NCBI GenBank assembly: GCA_964414585.1
Contig: CAYPXR010000002.1
Span: 5,516 to 69,515, forward strand
DNA: 64,000 nt
Direction: 5' to 3'
DNA from: DATEMU01 sp964414585
Lineage (GTDB): Bacteria > Planctomycetota > Phycisphaerae > UBA1845 > UTPLA1
Made by a program: the position numbers and the translations under genes. Positions 9,748-19,365 of the stretch are shown here, one piece after another. The notes beneath the pieces are model-generated. The model did not search any database. It saw nothing but the letters and a program-made list of their open reading frames with translations, and was not told where the DNA came from. The number at the start of each line of letters is the position of its first letter. Positions within the stretch are counted from its first letter, which is position 1.

Positions 9748-12700
9748 TCAGCGTTGAGTCGCGGCCGACGTGCGATTTCGTCTTCTCGACGTCAGGCCCC
9801 AGGCAAAGAGTATGAAGAGACCCGCGACGAGGCCGCCGACGGACAAAGCGCGATCTTTCTTTTCCAGGTCGAAGGTCGGCATCAGCGTGGAACCAAGCGA
9901 TGCATATCGGGCGACGCCCGGCGCGCTGACGGCGCCGGAGCTTTGCACGCGGGCGAACTCGTCATCCAGTTCCCGGGCCTCGCCTTGCAGGCCCTCGATG
10001 CGGCCTTGTTGATCCTGGATCTGATGGTTGAGTTGTTGGATCTGCGCGGCGGTCGTGTCGTCGGCGACCGTCGCGTGGGAGTCGACCTTCAGGAATTCAT
10101 CGCTCAGGGCCTGATGCCGACGCGTGGCTTCGTCGACCGCTGCTTGAAGTTGCAACAGCCGCTCTTTTCGCTGATCGCCGCGGGCCTCGGCCAGATGGCG
10201 GACGAGCTTGCTCTTTTGACGGTCCTTGAGTTCCCCGATGCGCGGCGCGAGGTCCCGAACGACGTCGCGACCGGCCTTCAACTCGACGTTGTAGCGCGGT
10301 ACCACGGCGCGGGCCGCGACGATCCAGGCGTTTCTGGCGTCAAGGCTTTGATGGGCGAGCCGCTGAAGGGTGTTTTGAATGATCCGCCGCTTGGTCATTT
10401 CCGAGCCTTCGCGGCCGATGGCGTCGATCTTGTCCGCGGCGGCGCTGAAGGAAAGGCGTGAGCTTCCATAATATTCCCGAATGAGGGTTTCCGCGCGGTT
10501 TTGATATTCAAGGAGGACGGCAGCATCGGAATCCGACTGCCAGCTTTCCAATTTCGGGACGAATTCCTCCCAAGCCTCCACGAAGCGGTTCGTCTGATCA
10601 TGGTATTCCGCCAGCCCCGCCGTCACCTGCTCCAATTCGTGCCGAATATCGGGATCGGTCTGGTCCTTCAGGTGCTCCTGGGCTTTGGCTTCCAGGTCAT
10701 CGATGCTCGAAACGAGGACGGCCAACGGCTCCTTGGATTTGTCGATGGCGTCGATCAGGACCGCGTGCAATTCCTGGGCCTTGGCGGTTTGCTGCTCGAC
10801 GGCCTGGGTCAACTCCTCGTCGGCCGCATAAGCCTGGGCCAGTTGATCGTCGCTGGGGACGATTTTTTCCTGCTCGGCCGGCGTCGACTCCGCGTCGGCC
10901 AGTTCCTTCTTGGCGAGGTTCACCGCTTCCAATGCGGCGGCCAATTCCGTCTTGAGCGCGGCTTTCTTCGCCTTGATCGCGTCGTTTCCGGAGGCGGCCA
11001 GGGTTTGAAGCCGGGACTGCAACTCGGCGAGCGTCGCCCGCTCTCGTTGGATCTCCTCGCCCTTTGAGTTGCGGATGCGGTCTAATTTCGCCAGACGTTC
11101 TTGAATTTGCGCCTGCGTGTTGGCGGCAGTGCCCATCGCGGCAGTGTACGCCTGACCCAGCGCGTCGACGCCCTGTTGAATGGCGTCCTGGCGCGCCTGT
11201 GGCGCCCGAACGACGACATCCAAGGCGGTTCCCGTGGGCGCCGGCCTGATTGCTATCCGCTCCTCTCTCTTCAACTGGGCAAAATCGACGCCCGAGATCG
11301 CGGACGCCTTGGCCAGCAAGTCCGTGTCTTTGAGAATCGCGGCCGCATGTTCCTGGGCCGTCATGGACCCGGCACTGCCGCCCGAAAGGGTCCATCGGCC
11401 GCGAACCTGTACTTCCCGCGTCGGCGACCACACGATCGCGGTCGCCACCCCCCCGCCGAGGACCAGGCCCATGAGGCCGATCGCCACCAGGCCGAATCGC
11501 CTCGAACCGCCCGTCGATTCCGTGACATCGTCGGGTCGGCGGGATGAGACTCGTCGATTCTCTCCTCGCTCATTACGCGAAGATTCGTCGGAGTCTTTGA
11601 CGGATTGCAGCGCTCGCAACCCGTCGATGGCTTCTTCGGACGCCCAATCGTCGGATTCCGTAATCCACGGCGTTCTTTCAGCCACACCGGCGGAGACCTG
11701 CGGCATCGGTGATTCGAGACCGGGCGAAGTGCTCACCGGCCCCCCCATGAAATCTGTCTCATCCTTGGGGGTTTCGGACGCATCGCGGAGGTCGCACCAG
11801 GGAATGGCGTCGTCGGAATCCGGCGCGGAGGGCATCTGCCCGCGTTCCAATTGGGCTTGGCGACGACGAAGTTCTTCGATCTCGGCGCTGAGACGTGCGC
11901 GCATTTCGACGATTTCAGCCTCGGCGGCGGCTTTTTTCTCGACGATTTCCTGCTCGGCCTTGCGGCGGCGCTCCGCCAGTTCCTGCTCCAGCGTGGCGAC
12001 TTGTCCTTCGTCGTCCGGCTCGGCGCCGACCGATTTCCTGGCATCTCCGGTTCGCTCGCGGTGATCGCGAAACTCGCCGATTTGGGCCTGCGATTCTTCG
12101 CGCAATTTCTCGACCGCCTGTTTCTGTGCCTCCACGACGGTTTCAAATTCTCTTCGGCCCAACTCCAGCGATTCGGTCTCGCGGTCGAGCTGCTTGCGAC
12201 GCAGGTCGAGCGCTTCGGCCTCGCGCTGCATTCGGCGCTGCACGTCGTCGAGTTCCGCGACTTGCGAGGAAAGCCCCTTTTCGCGATCTTCGATGGCGGC
12301 CTCGCGCTGACGGAGCTGGTCGGCCATCGCCTGCGTGCGCTCCATGATCGAGGCCAGTTCGTTCGCGGATTCCTCATGCTGACGCTGGGCCGCCGTGAAG
12401 TCACGACGGGCGTGGGCCAATTCTTCTTCCTGTCGTTCCAGCCGAGTCTGCGCGGCATCCAACTCCCGGGCTCGTTCTTCAATCGCCGTTTCGCGGGCCG
12501 CCAGGACTTCGGAGTCCACGCCGGAGGCCGCGGCCTCACTCGCGCTGAGTTGAAGCTGGCGAAGTTCGTCGCGCTGCCGGGCGACCTCCACACGATCGAT
12601 CGCGAATTGACGCCGCTCCCGCTCCAACGCCTCGCGTTCCTGGGCAAGTGACTGCCGGTCGCGCTTGACCGTTTCCATTTCGCCGCCGAGCGATTTGAGC

Positions 12701-15700
12701 CGGGCATCGACCGTGGCCGCGTCGGTCGCCAGCCGGGCCTTTTTCTCGCGGAGGCGCTCGGCCTTTTCCATCAATTGCCGGCGTAACTCTTCCGTCTCGG
12801 TAATCCGCCGCGACAATTCCTTACGGACGTCTTCTGTTTCCGTGCGAGACGCCGCCAGGCACGATCGCTCCTCGGCGACGGACCGCTCGCGGTCCCGAAG
12901 CGTCGCCCGGACACGATCGATCTCCGTCCGCTCCGCCTGGAGTTGGGATTCGCGGGCATCGAATTCCTGACGCTCCTGCGCCAATCGTGTTTTTTCACGT
13001 TCGACGTCGGCGCGAGTTTGTTCGTAGGAGGCCCTGTCCTCCGTCAGGCGATCGCGTTCCTGTTGGAGGACCGCCTGTTGCCGATGCAGCGCCGCCTGCT
13101 GCTCCCCGAGACTTTCACGTTCCCGTGTGATCTCGGATTGCGCGTCGGTCAGCCGCGATTTCTGGGCTTCGAGCTCCAGCCGCAACCGACTCTGTTCCGT
13201 CTCGGTCACGGCGATCTGAGCCTGAGCGGTCGCGACGCGGCGGCGCTCGATCTCCTGCGCGGCGGTAATCTCGCGGACGCGCGACTCTATCTCGGAGAGG
13301 GTCTTCGCCTTGTCCTCGAGCCCGGCCTCTCGCTGTTTCAGTTCCGATTCCAGGTTCGCCAGCGAGCGGCGCGTCGATTCCATCTCGCCGCGGGCACGGC
13401 GAACGACGACCGCCTCTTCCTCAAATTCGGCGATTCGCCGACGGAGGGCCTCTTCGTCGCGGGCGACCTCGGCCGCCTTGGCCTCGGCTTGTTTCTTCTG
13501 TTCCTGGGCCTCTTGCGAGAATTTCTCAATCTGCTTGAACCGAGTCCTCTCGACGGAGAGCTGTCCGGCACGCGTCTCGACCTCCTCGCGAAGCGCGTCG
13601 AGTTCCCTGGCTTTTTCCTCGATGGCCGACTCACGGCTTTGCAGTTCCGCGAATTGAGCCTGCAGTTCGTTCTTCTGCTGGGTCAACTCGGACTGATGGC
13701 GACTGAGCGATCGCGCTTCTTCCTCCAGCCGCGCGGCAGCTTCGCGGGCCTCGGCCTGTGCCCGCTCGGCGGAGCGTTGTTGTTCTTCCAGCGATTGCTT
13801 CGCGGCATTAAGCTGTTTTTCGGTCTCCGTGGTGCGTTCCTGCCAGGCGCGCCACTGTTCCTCCCGCGCGGTCAGATCGGCGGCCCTTCGAGCGACCTCA
13901 TCGGTCTTCCGCGCCAACTCCCGGACCGTCCCTTCCACCGTCGCCTCGCGCTCGTCGAGCGACGCCTTCAACTGTTCCGCCGCGCTTTCTCGCTGGGAGA
14001 CGGTCGACTCGCGTTCGGCCAGTTCTTCCCGGAGAGCGTTGAGTTCCGTTTCGCGTTCGGAGACGGCCTCACCGAGCTTGGCCCGCGCGGACCTGGCCTC
14101 TTCGGAAATCCGGCTCCGCTCCGCCTGAACGAGATCGGCCAGTTCCTGTGCCCGGGCCCGGAGTTCGACTTCCTTCGCTTCGCATTCCTTTTCAATGGCG
14201 TCGCGACGGCTTCGCAACTCCGCCTCTCGATCGACGAGGGCAGCCATCCTTTCTTTCAACTGCTTCTGTTTCGCAGCCGTTTCCCGGAGCGCCTCCTCAA
14301 CTCGCGATTTGACCTTGGCGTCGATCTGGGCTTCGCGCTCGTTCAATTCGCGCTGACGCCGCTCCAGTTCGCTCATTCGCGCGGCCGCGTCACGCTCGAT
14401 CTGGGCCATGCGCGTCTGCTCGGCGTTGCGAAGAACGGCTTCGCGCTCGGACACCATCCGCTCTTTGGATTCGTACTCCAGACGCCGCGCTGTCAATTCC
14501 CGATCGAGTTGCTCGTGCTTGAGTTTGTAGGATTGCTCCAGCTCCGTCTGCCGGCCCTTGAGCGCCGCTTCGCGCTGCGTGACTTCCCGCTCGCGCGACT
14601 CGATCTGGACGCTGAGACTGCTGGCCCCGCGCTCGATCTGGTCCAGCCGGACGGTGGCCCCTTGCTCCAGTTCGGCATGTCGTTGAAGCCACGATCGTTG
14701 CCTGGCCTCGAACTCGGCCTGGCGCGTGGCGGCATCGCGCTCGATCTCCGCCAGGCGGACCTGCACGGCTTGTTCGATCTGGCTCTGTCGCTGATGCAGA
14801 GCCCGTTCCTTGGCCTCGACGTTCGCCTGACGGGCAATCGCATCGCGTTCGATTTCTGAGATGCGGACCTGCGTTGTTTTTTCGAACTGGGCCTCTCGGC
14901 GCATCAACTCAGCCTGCTTGGCTTCGATCTGAGCCTGCAAGGCCATGACTTCGCGTTTGGACTCGGCGAGCCGGGCGTTGACCTGGCGTTCGATTTCCGC
15001 CTCGCGTTCGGCCAGAACGTGCTGCCGCGCTTCAAGCTGGGCCTGGCGGCCGGCCATTTCGCGCTCGATCTCGGCCCGACGGGCGGCGAGCGTCTGTTCC
15101 AGTTGCGCCTCACGGACGGTAAGGATGCGCTGTTTCTCCTCCAGTTGAATCTGGAAAGAGGAAGCGCCCCGTTCGATCTGCTCGATGCGCGCGCCGGCGG
15201 TTTTTTCGAGGTCGGCCCGTTGGCGGTGGAGATCCGCCTGTTGTCGTTCGAGCGATTGAATCTTGGCGGCGTATTCGGCTTCCAACTCGCGGCGACGAGC
15301 CAGCGATTTCTCGTCGATCTCCTTTGCCGTTTGCTGAAGCTGCGCCTGGTAGACCTTGAGACGTTCTCGCTCCTTGGAAAGCGCATCCTTCAGTTTGCGA
15401 GCCCGTTCGTCGAGAGCCCGTTGTGCCTGGACGAACTTCTGCTTCAACATCGACGCGCTACCACCTTTCGCGGAAGGTGCGCCGTTCGTTTCGCCCTGCG
15501 GATTTTCGCCGCCCGCGTTGCCACCGCCGCCGGTGTCGACGGAGTCCAGTGCGGACGCAGCGCCGCGCGAAGCGGAAAGTGAATCATTGAGGGTCGGTTC
15601 GGGCATATCCAGGCCTTTGGGGGGCGAGGAATAGTTTACCGGCTCCCGACAGGAAAGGGACTCCTCGACCACCGCCGATCCGCTGATCGAGCCTCCCGAA

Positions 15701-16149
15701 CTCAGGATGCTCGATCCCATCGAAGGCGCGCCGGAATTCCATCCGCCGAGCCGTTCCGTGGACCCCAGGAGGGGCTCAGCCTGGGCCAGGGCCGCACCTT
15801 TGGCCAGGGCGGACAGGGCCGAAGCCTCGTCGGCATACTGTTCGGCCCAGGACCGGGTGGAGGAAAGGTGCGCGGAGATTCGACGTAGACGGTCCATGTC
15901 CTTCGCCATTTGCGATTGCAGATCGCCATGCGACCCGCCGGCGAGCGGAGGCGTGGAAGCAGCGTTAATGGAAGACGCCATGGGAGAATACGGAGGTCGC
16001 GATTCGCCGGCGCCGAATGAAGAGCCTCCGCCAAACGCGCCGGAGGAAAATGGACGACTCCCGGTGGAAGCGGGGTTACCGCTCGCAGGGGGGTCGTAGG
16101 AAGAACGCGGCAGGCCGGCCGTCGAGCCGTCGTTGATGTCCCGCATCAT
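9748..16149 (-). CDS. Giant coiled-coil membrane protein with Wzz-like TM-coil-TM C-terminus
   Basis: About 2,133 residues from the ATG at 16149, which has GGAG 9 bp upstream; the open frame extends 9 codons to a TTG. Layout: a Ser/Gly-rich disordered N-terminus (1-230); an almost unbroken Glu/Arg/Gln/Ala coiled coil (about 235-1400), including ten 36-residue repeats at 278-644; an acidic linker; TM1 at about 1556-1578 (FGLVAIGLMGLVLGGGVATA); about 520 residues of largely coiled coil; TM2 at about 2103-2126; and a short basic tail. The TM-coil-TM end resembles chain-length determinant (Wzz/GumC) topology, so the long N-terminal coil should be cytoplasmic. The FHA gene lies 60 bp upstream on the same strand, and the two share a coil segment. 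Function unknown; a structural scaffold is inferred. Confidence 0.85.
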   Translation of the reverse strand: MMRDINDGSTAGLPRSSYDPPASGNPASTGSRPFSSGAFGGGSSFGAGESRPPYSPMASSINAASTPPLAGGSHGDLQSQMAKDMDRLRRISAHLSSTRSWAEQYADEASALSALAKGAALAQAEPLLGSTERLGGWNSGAPSMGSSILSSGGSISGSAVVEESLSCREPVNYSSPPKGLDMPEPTLNDSLSASRGAASALDSVDTGGGGNAGGENPQGETNGAPSAKGGSASMLKQKFVQAQRALDERARKLKDALSKERERLKVYQAQLQQTAKEIDEKSLARRRELEAEYAAKIQSLERQQADLHRQRADLEKTAGARIEQIERGASSFQIQLEEKQRILTVREAQLEQTLAARRAEIEREMAGRQAQLEARQHVLAEREAEIERQVNARLAESKREVMALQAQIEAKQAELMRREAQFEKTTQVRISEIERDAIARQANVEAKERALHQRQSQIEQAVQVRLAEIERDAATRQAEFEARQRSWLQRHAELEQGATVRLDQIERGASSLSVQIESREREVTQREAALKGRQTELEQSYKLKHEQLDRELTARRLEYESKERMVSEREAVLRNAEQTRMAQIERDAAARMSELERRQRELNEREAQIDAKVKSRVEEALRETAAKQKQLKERMAALVDREAELRSRRDAIEKECEAKEVELRARAQELADLVQAERSRISEEARSARAKLGEAVSERETELNALREELAERESTVSQRESAAEQLKASLDEREATVEGTVRELARKTDEVARRAADLTAREEQWRAWQERTTETEKQLNAAKQSLEEQQRSAERAQAEAREAAARLEEEARSLSRHQSELTQQKNELQAQFAELQSRESAIEEKARELDALREEVETRAGQLSVERTRFKQIEKFSQEAQEQKKQAEAKAAEVARDEEALRRRIAEFEEEAVVVRRARGEMESTRRSLANLESELKQREAGLEDKAKTLSEIESRVREITAAQEIERRRVATAQAQIAVTETEQSRLRLELEAQKSRLTDAQSEITRERESLGEQQAALHRQQAVLQQERDRLTEDRASYEQTRADVEREKTRLAQERQEFDARESQLQAERTEIDRVRATLRDRERSVAEERSCLAASRTETEDVRKELSRRITETEELRRQLMEKAERLREKKARLATDAATVDARLKSLGGEMETVKRDRQSLAQEREALERERRQFAIDRVEVARQRDELRQLQLSASEAAASGVDSEVLAARETAIEERARELDAAQTRLERQEEELAHARRDFTAAQRQHEESANELASIMERTQAMADQLRQREAAIEDREKGLSSQVAELDDVQRRMQREAEALDLRRKQLDRETESLELGRREFETVVEAQKQAVEKLREESQAQIGEFRDHRERTGDARKSVGAEPDDEGQVATLEQELAERRRKAEQEIVEKKAAAEAEIVEMRARLSAEIEELRRRQAQLERGQMPSAPDSDDAIPWCDLRDASETPKDETDFMGGPVSTSPGLESPMPQVSAGVAERTPWITESDDWASEEAIDGLRALQSVKDSDESSRNERGENRRVSSRRPDDVTESTGGSRRFGLVAIGLMGLVLGGGVATAIVWSPTREVQVRGRWTLSGGSAGSMTAQEHAAAILKDTDLLAKASAISGVDFAQLKREERIAIRPAPTGTALDVVVRAPQARQDAIQQGVDALGQAYTAAMGTAANTQAQIQERLAKLDRIRNSKGEEIQRERATLAELQSRLQTLAASGNDAIKAKKAALKTELAAALEAVNLAKKELADAESTPAEQEKIVPSDDQLAQAYAADEELTQAVEQQTAKAQELHAVLIDAIDKSKEPLAVLVSSIDDLEAKAQEHLKDQTDPDIRHELEQVTAGLAEYHDQTNRFVEAWEEFVPKLESWQSDSDAAVLLEYQNRAETLIREYYGSSRLSFSAAADKIDAIGREGSEMTKRRIIQNTLQRLAHQSLDARNAWIVAARAVVPRYNVELKAGRDVVRDLAPRIGELKDRQKSKLVRHLAEARGDQRKERLLQLQAAVDEATRRHQALSDEFLKVDSHATVADDTTAAQIQQLNHQIQDQQGRIEGLQGEARELDDEFARVQSSGAVSAPGVARYASLGSTLMPTFDLEKKDRALSVGGLVAGLFILFAWGLTSRRRNRTSAATQR
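14218..15318 (-). repeat. Ten 36-residue (108-bp) coiled-coil repeats in the giant protein
   Basis: Residues 278-644 divide into ten units of exactly 36 residues, with one 7-residue insert (530-536) between units seven and eight. The loose consensus is [LI]E....R..EIERDA..RQ then A.LEA+QR.L.QREAQ. At DNA level the units have diverged, so this is old duplication rather than recent slippage. Confidence 0.85.
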
Positions 16150-16209
16150 CTGTTGCTGCTCCGCTCGAATACACAACCCCGGGGCGCCGGGGCGGCAGTA
16201 CCTATGGGC

Positions 16210-18762
16210 CTAACTGTTGGCTTCAACCGGCTTACTCGTTGTCGGGATCGCCATGTTTTCGGCCTCCAGCGGACCGATGTCGACCAGTCCCTTGCGGATC
16301 GAGGCGATCTTCTCACTGAACTTTGAGGCAAAGTTGGAATCGATGCGTCGATCCGACGACGTCATCGATCGCTCGCCAAAGGCCGGAAGTCGGATGTCCG
16401 GCATGAAGCCTCGGCGATCTGAGTCTTCCTCGAGCTTCCGAACCGCTCGATGCAGGCCCTCAAGCTCCTTCTCCAGAATGGCCATGTGGCCTCTTTCGCC
16501 TTCCTGCTTCGCGCTCGGCGTCATCAGGCGGGGCGCGAAAGGTTCGAATTTGTAGGATGTCGCCGGCGTGGCGGTCGGCGAGGTTGGCGCCGGCGTTTCC
16601 GTCATCGGCTTGGCCGCATCCCAGATCGCCTTGAGCCAGTTATCGAGATTCTCCTGGCGCGAAAGGACTTCGGTCTCGACGTCGGCCAGACGGGCGCTCA
16701 GGAGCTGTTCCAATTCCGTCGCGGCCCGTTCCAATTCGGCGCGTCCCGCCTCCGTGACGGCCGTTCGGCGCGCCTTGAGTTCGGATTCCTGGTCTTTCAA
16801 CTCAGATTGCTGTTGCATGACGATCTGTTCAATCGCCTTCCGTCGCGTCCTCGCGTGTTTGGCCAGATCGGCCGCCTTGCGCTGCAATTCGGCCTGGCGC
16901 ACCCGGAGGCGATGACGCTCGCCTTCCAGATTGATCCGCAATTCACGCAGACGCTCGTCGTGCTCCTCCTGGGCGCGATGGAGCCGCTCGGATTCAACTT
17001 CGAGGTCCTTGCGGATGCGCTCCGCCTCATGGACCCGGGCTGACAGAACCGATTCCTTGGAGTCGAGGCGGCGCATCCGCTGCATCAACGATTCTCGCTC
17101 GTGCCGAATCGCCGCCTGACTTCGCTTCAGGGCGGCGTACCGCGCCTCGTGCTCGGTCTCGTTGACTTGGTGCTTTTCCTTGGCGCGAAGGACCGTGCCG
17201 CGCAGGCGATCAATCTCGAAGCGGAGCGATTCGAGCCGGTTCTCCGCGAGGTACATTTCCTCTTTTTCATCGCGGACCATGTTGACCAGCTCGCTGACGC
17301 GATATTGGAGCGAGGCGGCATCATCCGTCGCGGGCTCGCCGGCACGGGCCGCTGCCGGCGTCTGGGGCGGACGGCGATCAACGGGAGCGGGCTTGGCGGC
17401 GGCGTCGAACTTGCCGGCGAAAATGTTCTCGAGCACGGAAACGTCGGGCTCCCAGTTTTTCGATGAGTGCGATTCAGCGGACGCCTCCTCCGAGGCATCA
17501 TCAAACGATCGGTCGCAGGCATCTTCGTCAGACTGATATTGCGAAAGCTCATCGGCATTCTCAAACGATTCGCCGGTTTGAGCCTGGGCGTCCAGGTGGC
17601 GCTGACGGGCGACCTCCAGAAGTTGACGGGCTTGCTCCTGCAGTTTGTCCTGACAGGCCTTGAGCTGCGCGCGCTCTGTTTCAAGCTCCTCGCGAAGCTT
17701 TCTCGCCCGCTCATCCAGTGCGCGTTGCGCCGCAACCACACGGGCCTTTACTTGTGGCGGGCAGGTGTCCTGAGAGGATTCACGATTCTCGTAACGCGGT
17801 TCCGTCATCTCCTCGGGCATGTCCAGTTCCTCATCAACCTGGCTTTGGTAAGCTTCAGGATCGTGTTCCTCGTCATAAGAACCGTCGAACGATTCATACT
17901 CATTCGTGGCAAACTCGAAACTCGAATCGTCATCGGCCATCGAATTTTCTTCCGCGTGCCCGGCGGGCGCAAGTTCCACATGGCTCTCATCAAGCCACGG
18001 AGTCGGTGAGATTGCTTGAGCGGAGGACGCCGGCGCGGTCGCGGTGACACGTGGAGGGGCGGCGGGAGCCGTCCGGGTTTGCGAAGGCGTCGACACATCG
18101 ATCGACGTCGACGACTGCGCTTCGTAAATGAGTTCGTAGGGCCCGATTCCGATGGTGTCGCCGTGGGCCACCACGCTCATCTGAATCGCTTTGCCGTTGT
18201 GCCGCACGCTTGAACGACCGGTCAGATCGCGAACGATCATCCCTTCGCTCGTCCAAACCATGAACGCGTGGCGCGGTGAAATCGCTTCGTCCTGGAGAAC
18301 GATATCGCAACAGGGGTCGCAGCCGATCACCATCGCGGCTTCGCTGTTGACCACGGTGCCGATTGTTTGATCGTTGCGGAGCTGGAAACCCGGGATCGTG
18401 GGTGTGACGTCGTCCAGGTCATCTTCGAGTTGCACGCGAAACGTAAACGGCCCGATGGCAAGCTCGTCGCCATCGGCAAGCCGCGACCAGCGAATGTGCC
18501 GCCCGCAAAGGAGCGTTCCTCCGGGCGCGCCCAGGTCACACGCATATACGCCGCCGCGAAGCGAGATGATGGCCGTATGGGCGGCGTCCACCCGACTGGA
18601 GCCCAGAATCAAATCGGCGCCGTCGCCGGCGCCGAGGATCGTGACCGCCTGATTCAGTTCTTTGACCGCCGGCCGTGCCTGGGCATGCAGGGCCAACAAG
18701 CGAACCGGACGGTACGACGTCGATGGGTTGTTCTTTTCCGCGCTCACGGGCGAGCACCTCAT
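16210..18762 (-). CDS. Double-FHA coiled-coil protein
   Basis: 850 residues from the ATG at 18762; a GTG at 18747 with a GAGG ahead of it is a credible alternative. Two FHA domains are seen at about 38-112 (TILGAGDGADLILG ... LADGDELAIGPF) and 134-214 (VIGCDPCCDIVL, ISPRH, DLTGRSSVRHNG, HGDTIGIGPYELIYE). FHA domains bind phosphothreonine peptides. The second keeps the SPRH, NG and HGD features better than the first. After it come an acidic disordered stretch (220-330), a coil at about 335-395, a second acidic stretch, then a long coil at about 490-725. The segment near 340-377 (QRALDERARKL) matches residues 241-278 of the giant coil protein downstream. No TM segment, so it is cytoplasmic and may be recruited to that partner by coil-coil pairing. 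Confidence 0.85.
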   Translation of the reverse strand: MRCSPVSAEKNNPSTSYRPVRLLALHAQARPAVKELNQAVTILGAGDGADLILGSSRVDAAHTAIISLRGGVYACDLGAPGGTLLCGRHIRWSRLADGDELAIGPFTFRVQLEDDLDDVTPTIPGFQLRNDQTIGTVVNSEAAMVIGCDPCCDIVLQDEAISPRHAFMVWTSEGMIVRDLTGRSSVRHNGKAIQMSVVAHGDTIGIGPYELIYEAQSSTSIDVSTPSQTRTAPAAPPRVTATAPASSAQAISPTPWLDESHVELAPAGHAEENSMADDDSSFEFATNEYESFDGSYDEEHDPEAYQSQVDEELDMPEEMTEPRYENRESSQDTCPPQVKARVVAAQRALDERARKLREELETERAQLKACQDKLQEQARQLLEVARQRHLDAQAQTGESFENADELSQYQSDEDACDRSFDDASEEASAESHSSKNWEPDVSVLENIFAGKFDAAAKPAPVDRRPPQTPAAARAGEPATDDAASLQYRVSELVNMVRDEKEEMYLAENRLESLRFEIDRLRGTVLRAKEKHQVNETEHEARYAALKRSQAAIRHERESLMQRMRRLDSKESVLSARVHEAERIRKDLEVESERLHRAQEEHDERLRELRINLEGERHRLRVRQAELQRKAADLAKHARTRRKAIEQIVMQQQSELKDQESELKARRTAVTEAGRAELERAATELEQLLSARLADVETEVLSRQENLDNWLKAIWDAAKPMTETPAPTSPTATPATSYKFEPFAPRLMTPSAKQEGERGHMAILEKELEGLHRAVRKLEEDSDRRGFMPDIRLPAFGERSMTSSDRRIDSNFASKFSEKIASIRKGLVDIGPLEAENMAIPTTSKPVEANS

Positions 18763-19365
18763 CTGTAGTCGGCCGTACTGAGCCGACCGGGGCCTTCGTC
18801 GAATCGCAGCAACGCCGACCCCGTCCTCCGGGTTTGGCGATGGGTCGTCGCCGATCGACCTTCCGAATTCCGGCGGACCTGCGAACTTCCATTATTCGCG
18901 CATCAGGCCCGACTCGGCCGATAATCGCGCTCGCCGGGAATCGGAAGAACAGCTATTCAACGGCCGTTTGGGGCTCCGGACGTTACCCAATACCGATAAT
19001 AGCGAAGTCATTTCTCGGGGATGCCCGGCGCGAGGGTCCATGAGCGTAACTTTCGTGTACACAAAGCGCAAAACCTGCCGATCATCTCGCTGTCGTCCGG
19101 CGACCGCCGGTAGTGGACACGCGTCGACACGGCATCGGCTGTTGGACGGACGAGTAATTCGGGGCCGTCAAATTGAATTGGAACGACCGGCGGAAGGTCA
19201 GGAGCGAAAAAGCCATGCGGGCTTTGCCGGCGGTCCCGCTTCGTCATTCGGCATGTCTATTCAAAGGGTATGGCTTGACCCCGGCCCGGATCAAGACAAT
19301 TGCACGATGGACCCCGTCAGATTCCGCTTTGGCAGTATTGAAAAACGGGATTCGGTCGATGCCGG
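18763..19365. other. Long intergenic region upstream of the FHA gene
   Basis: About 600 bp with no convincing gene on either strand; the open frames have Arg/Ser-rich shadow composition. It should contain the promoter for the FHA/coiled-coil pair and the 3' end of the clp operon transcript. I could not define promoter boxes. Confidence 0.5.

Noticed and set aside
12943..14859. 638-residue plus-strand frame opposite the giant coiled-coil gene
   Set aside because: Antisense of Glu/Arg/Gln codons gives long open Leu/Phe-rich frames; no motif or start signal.
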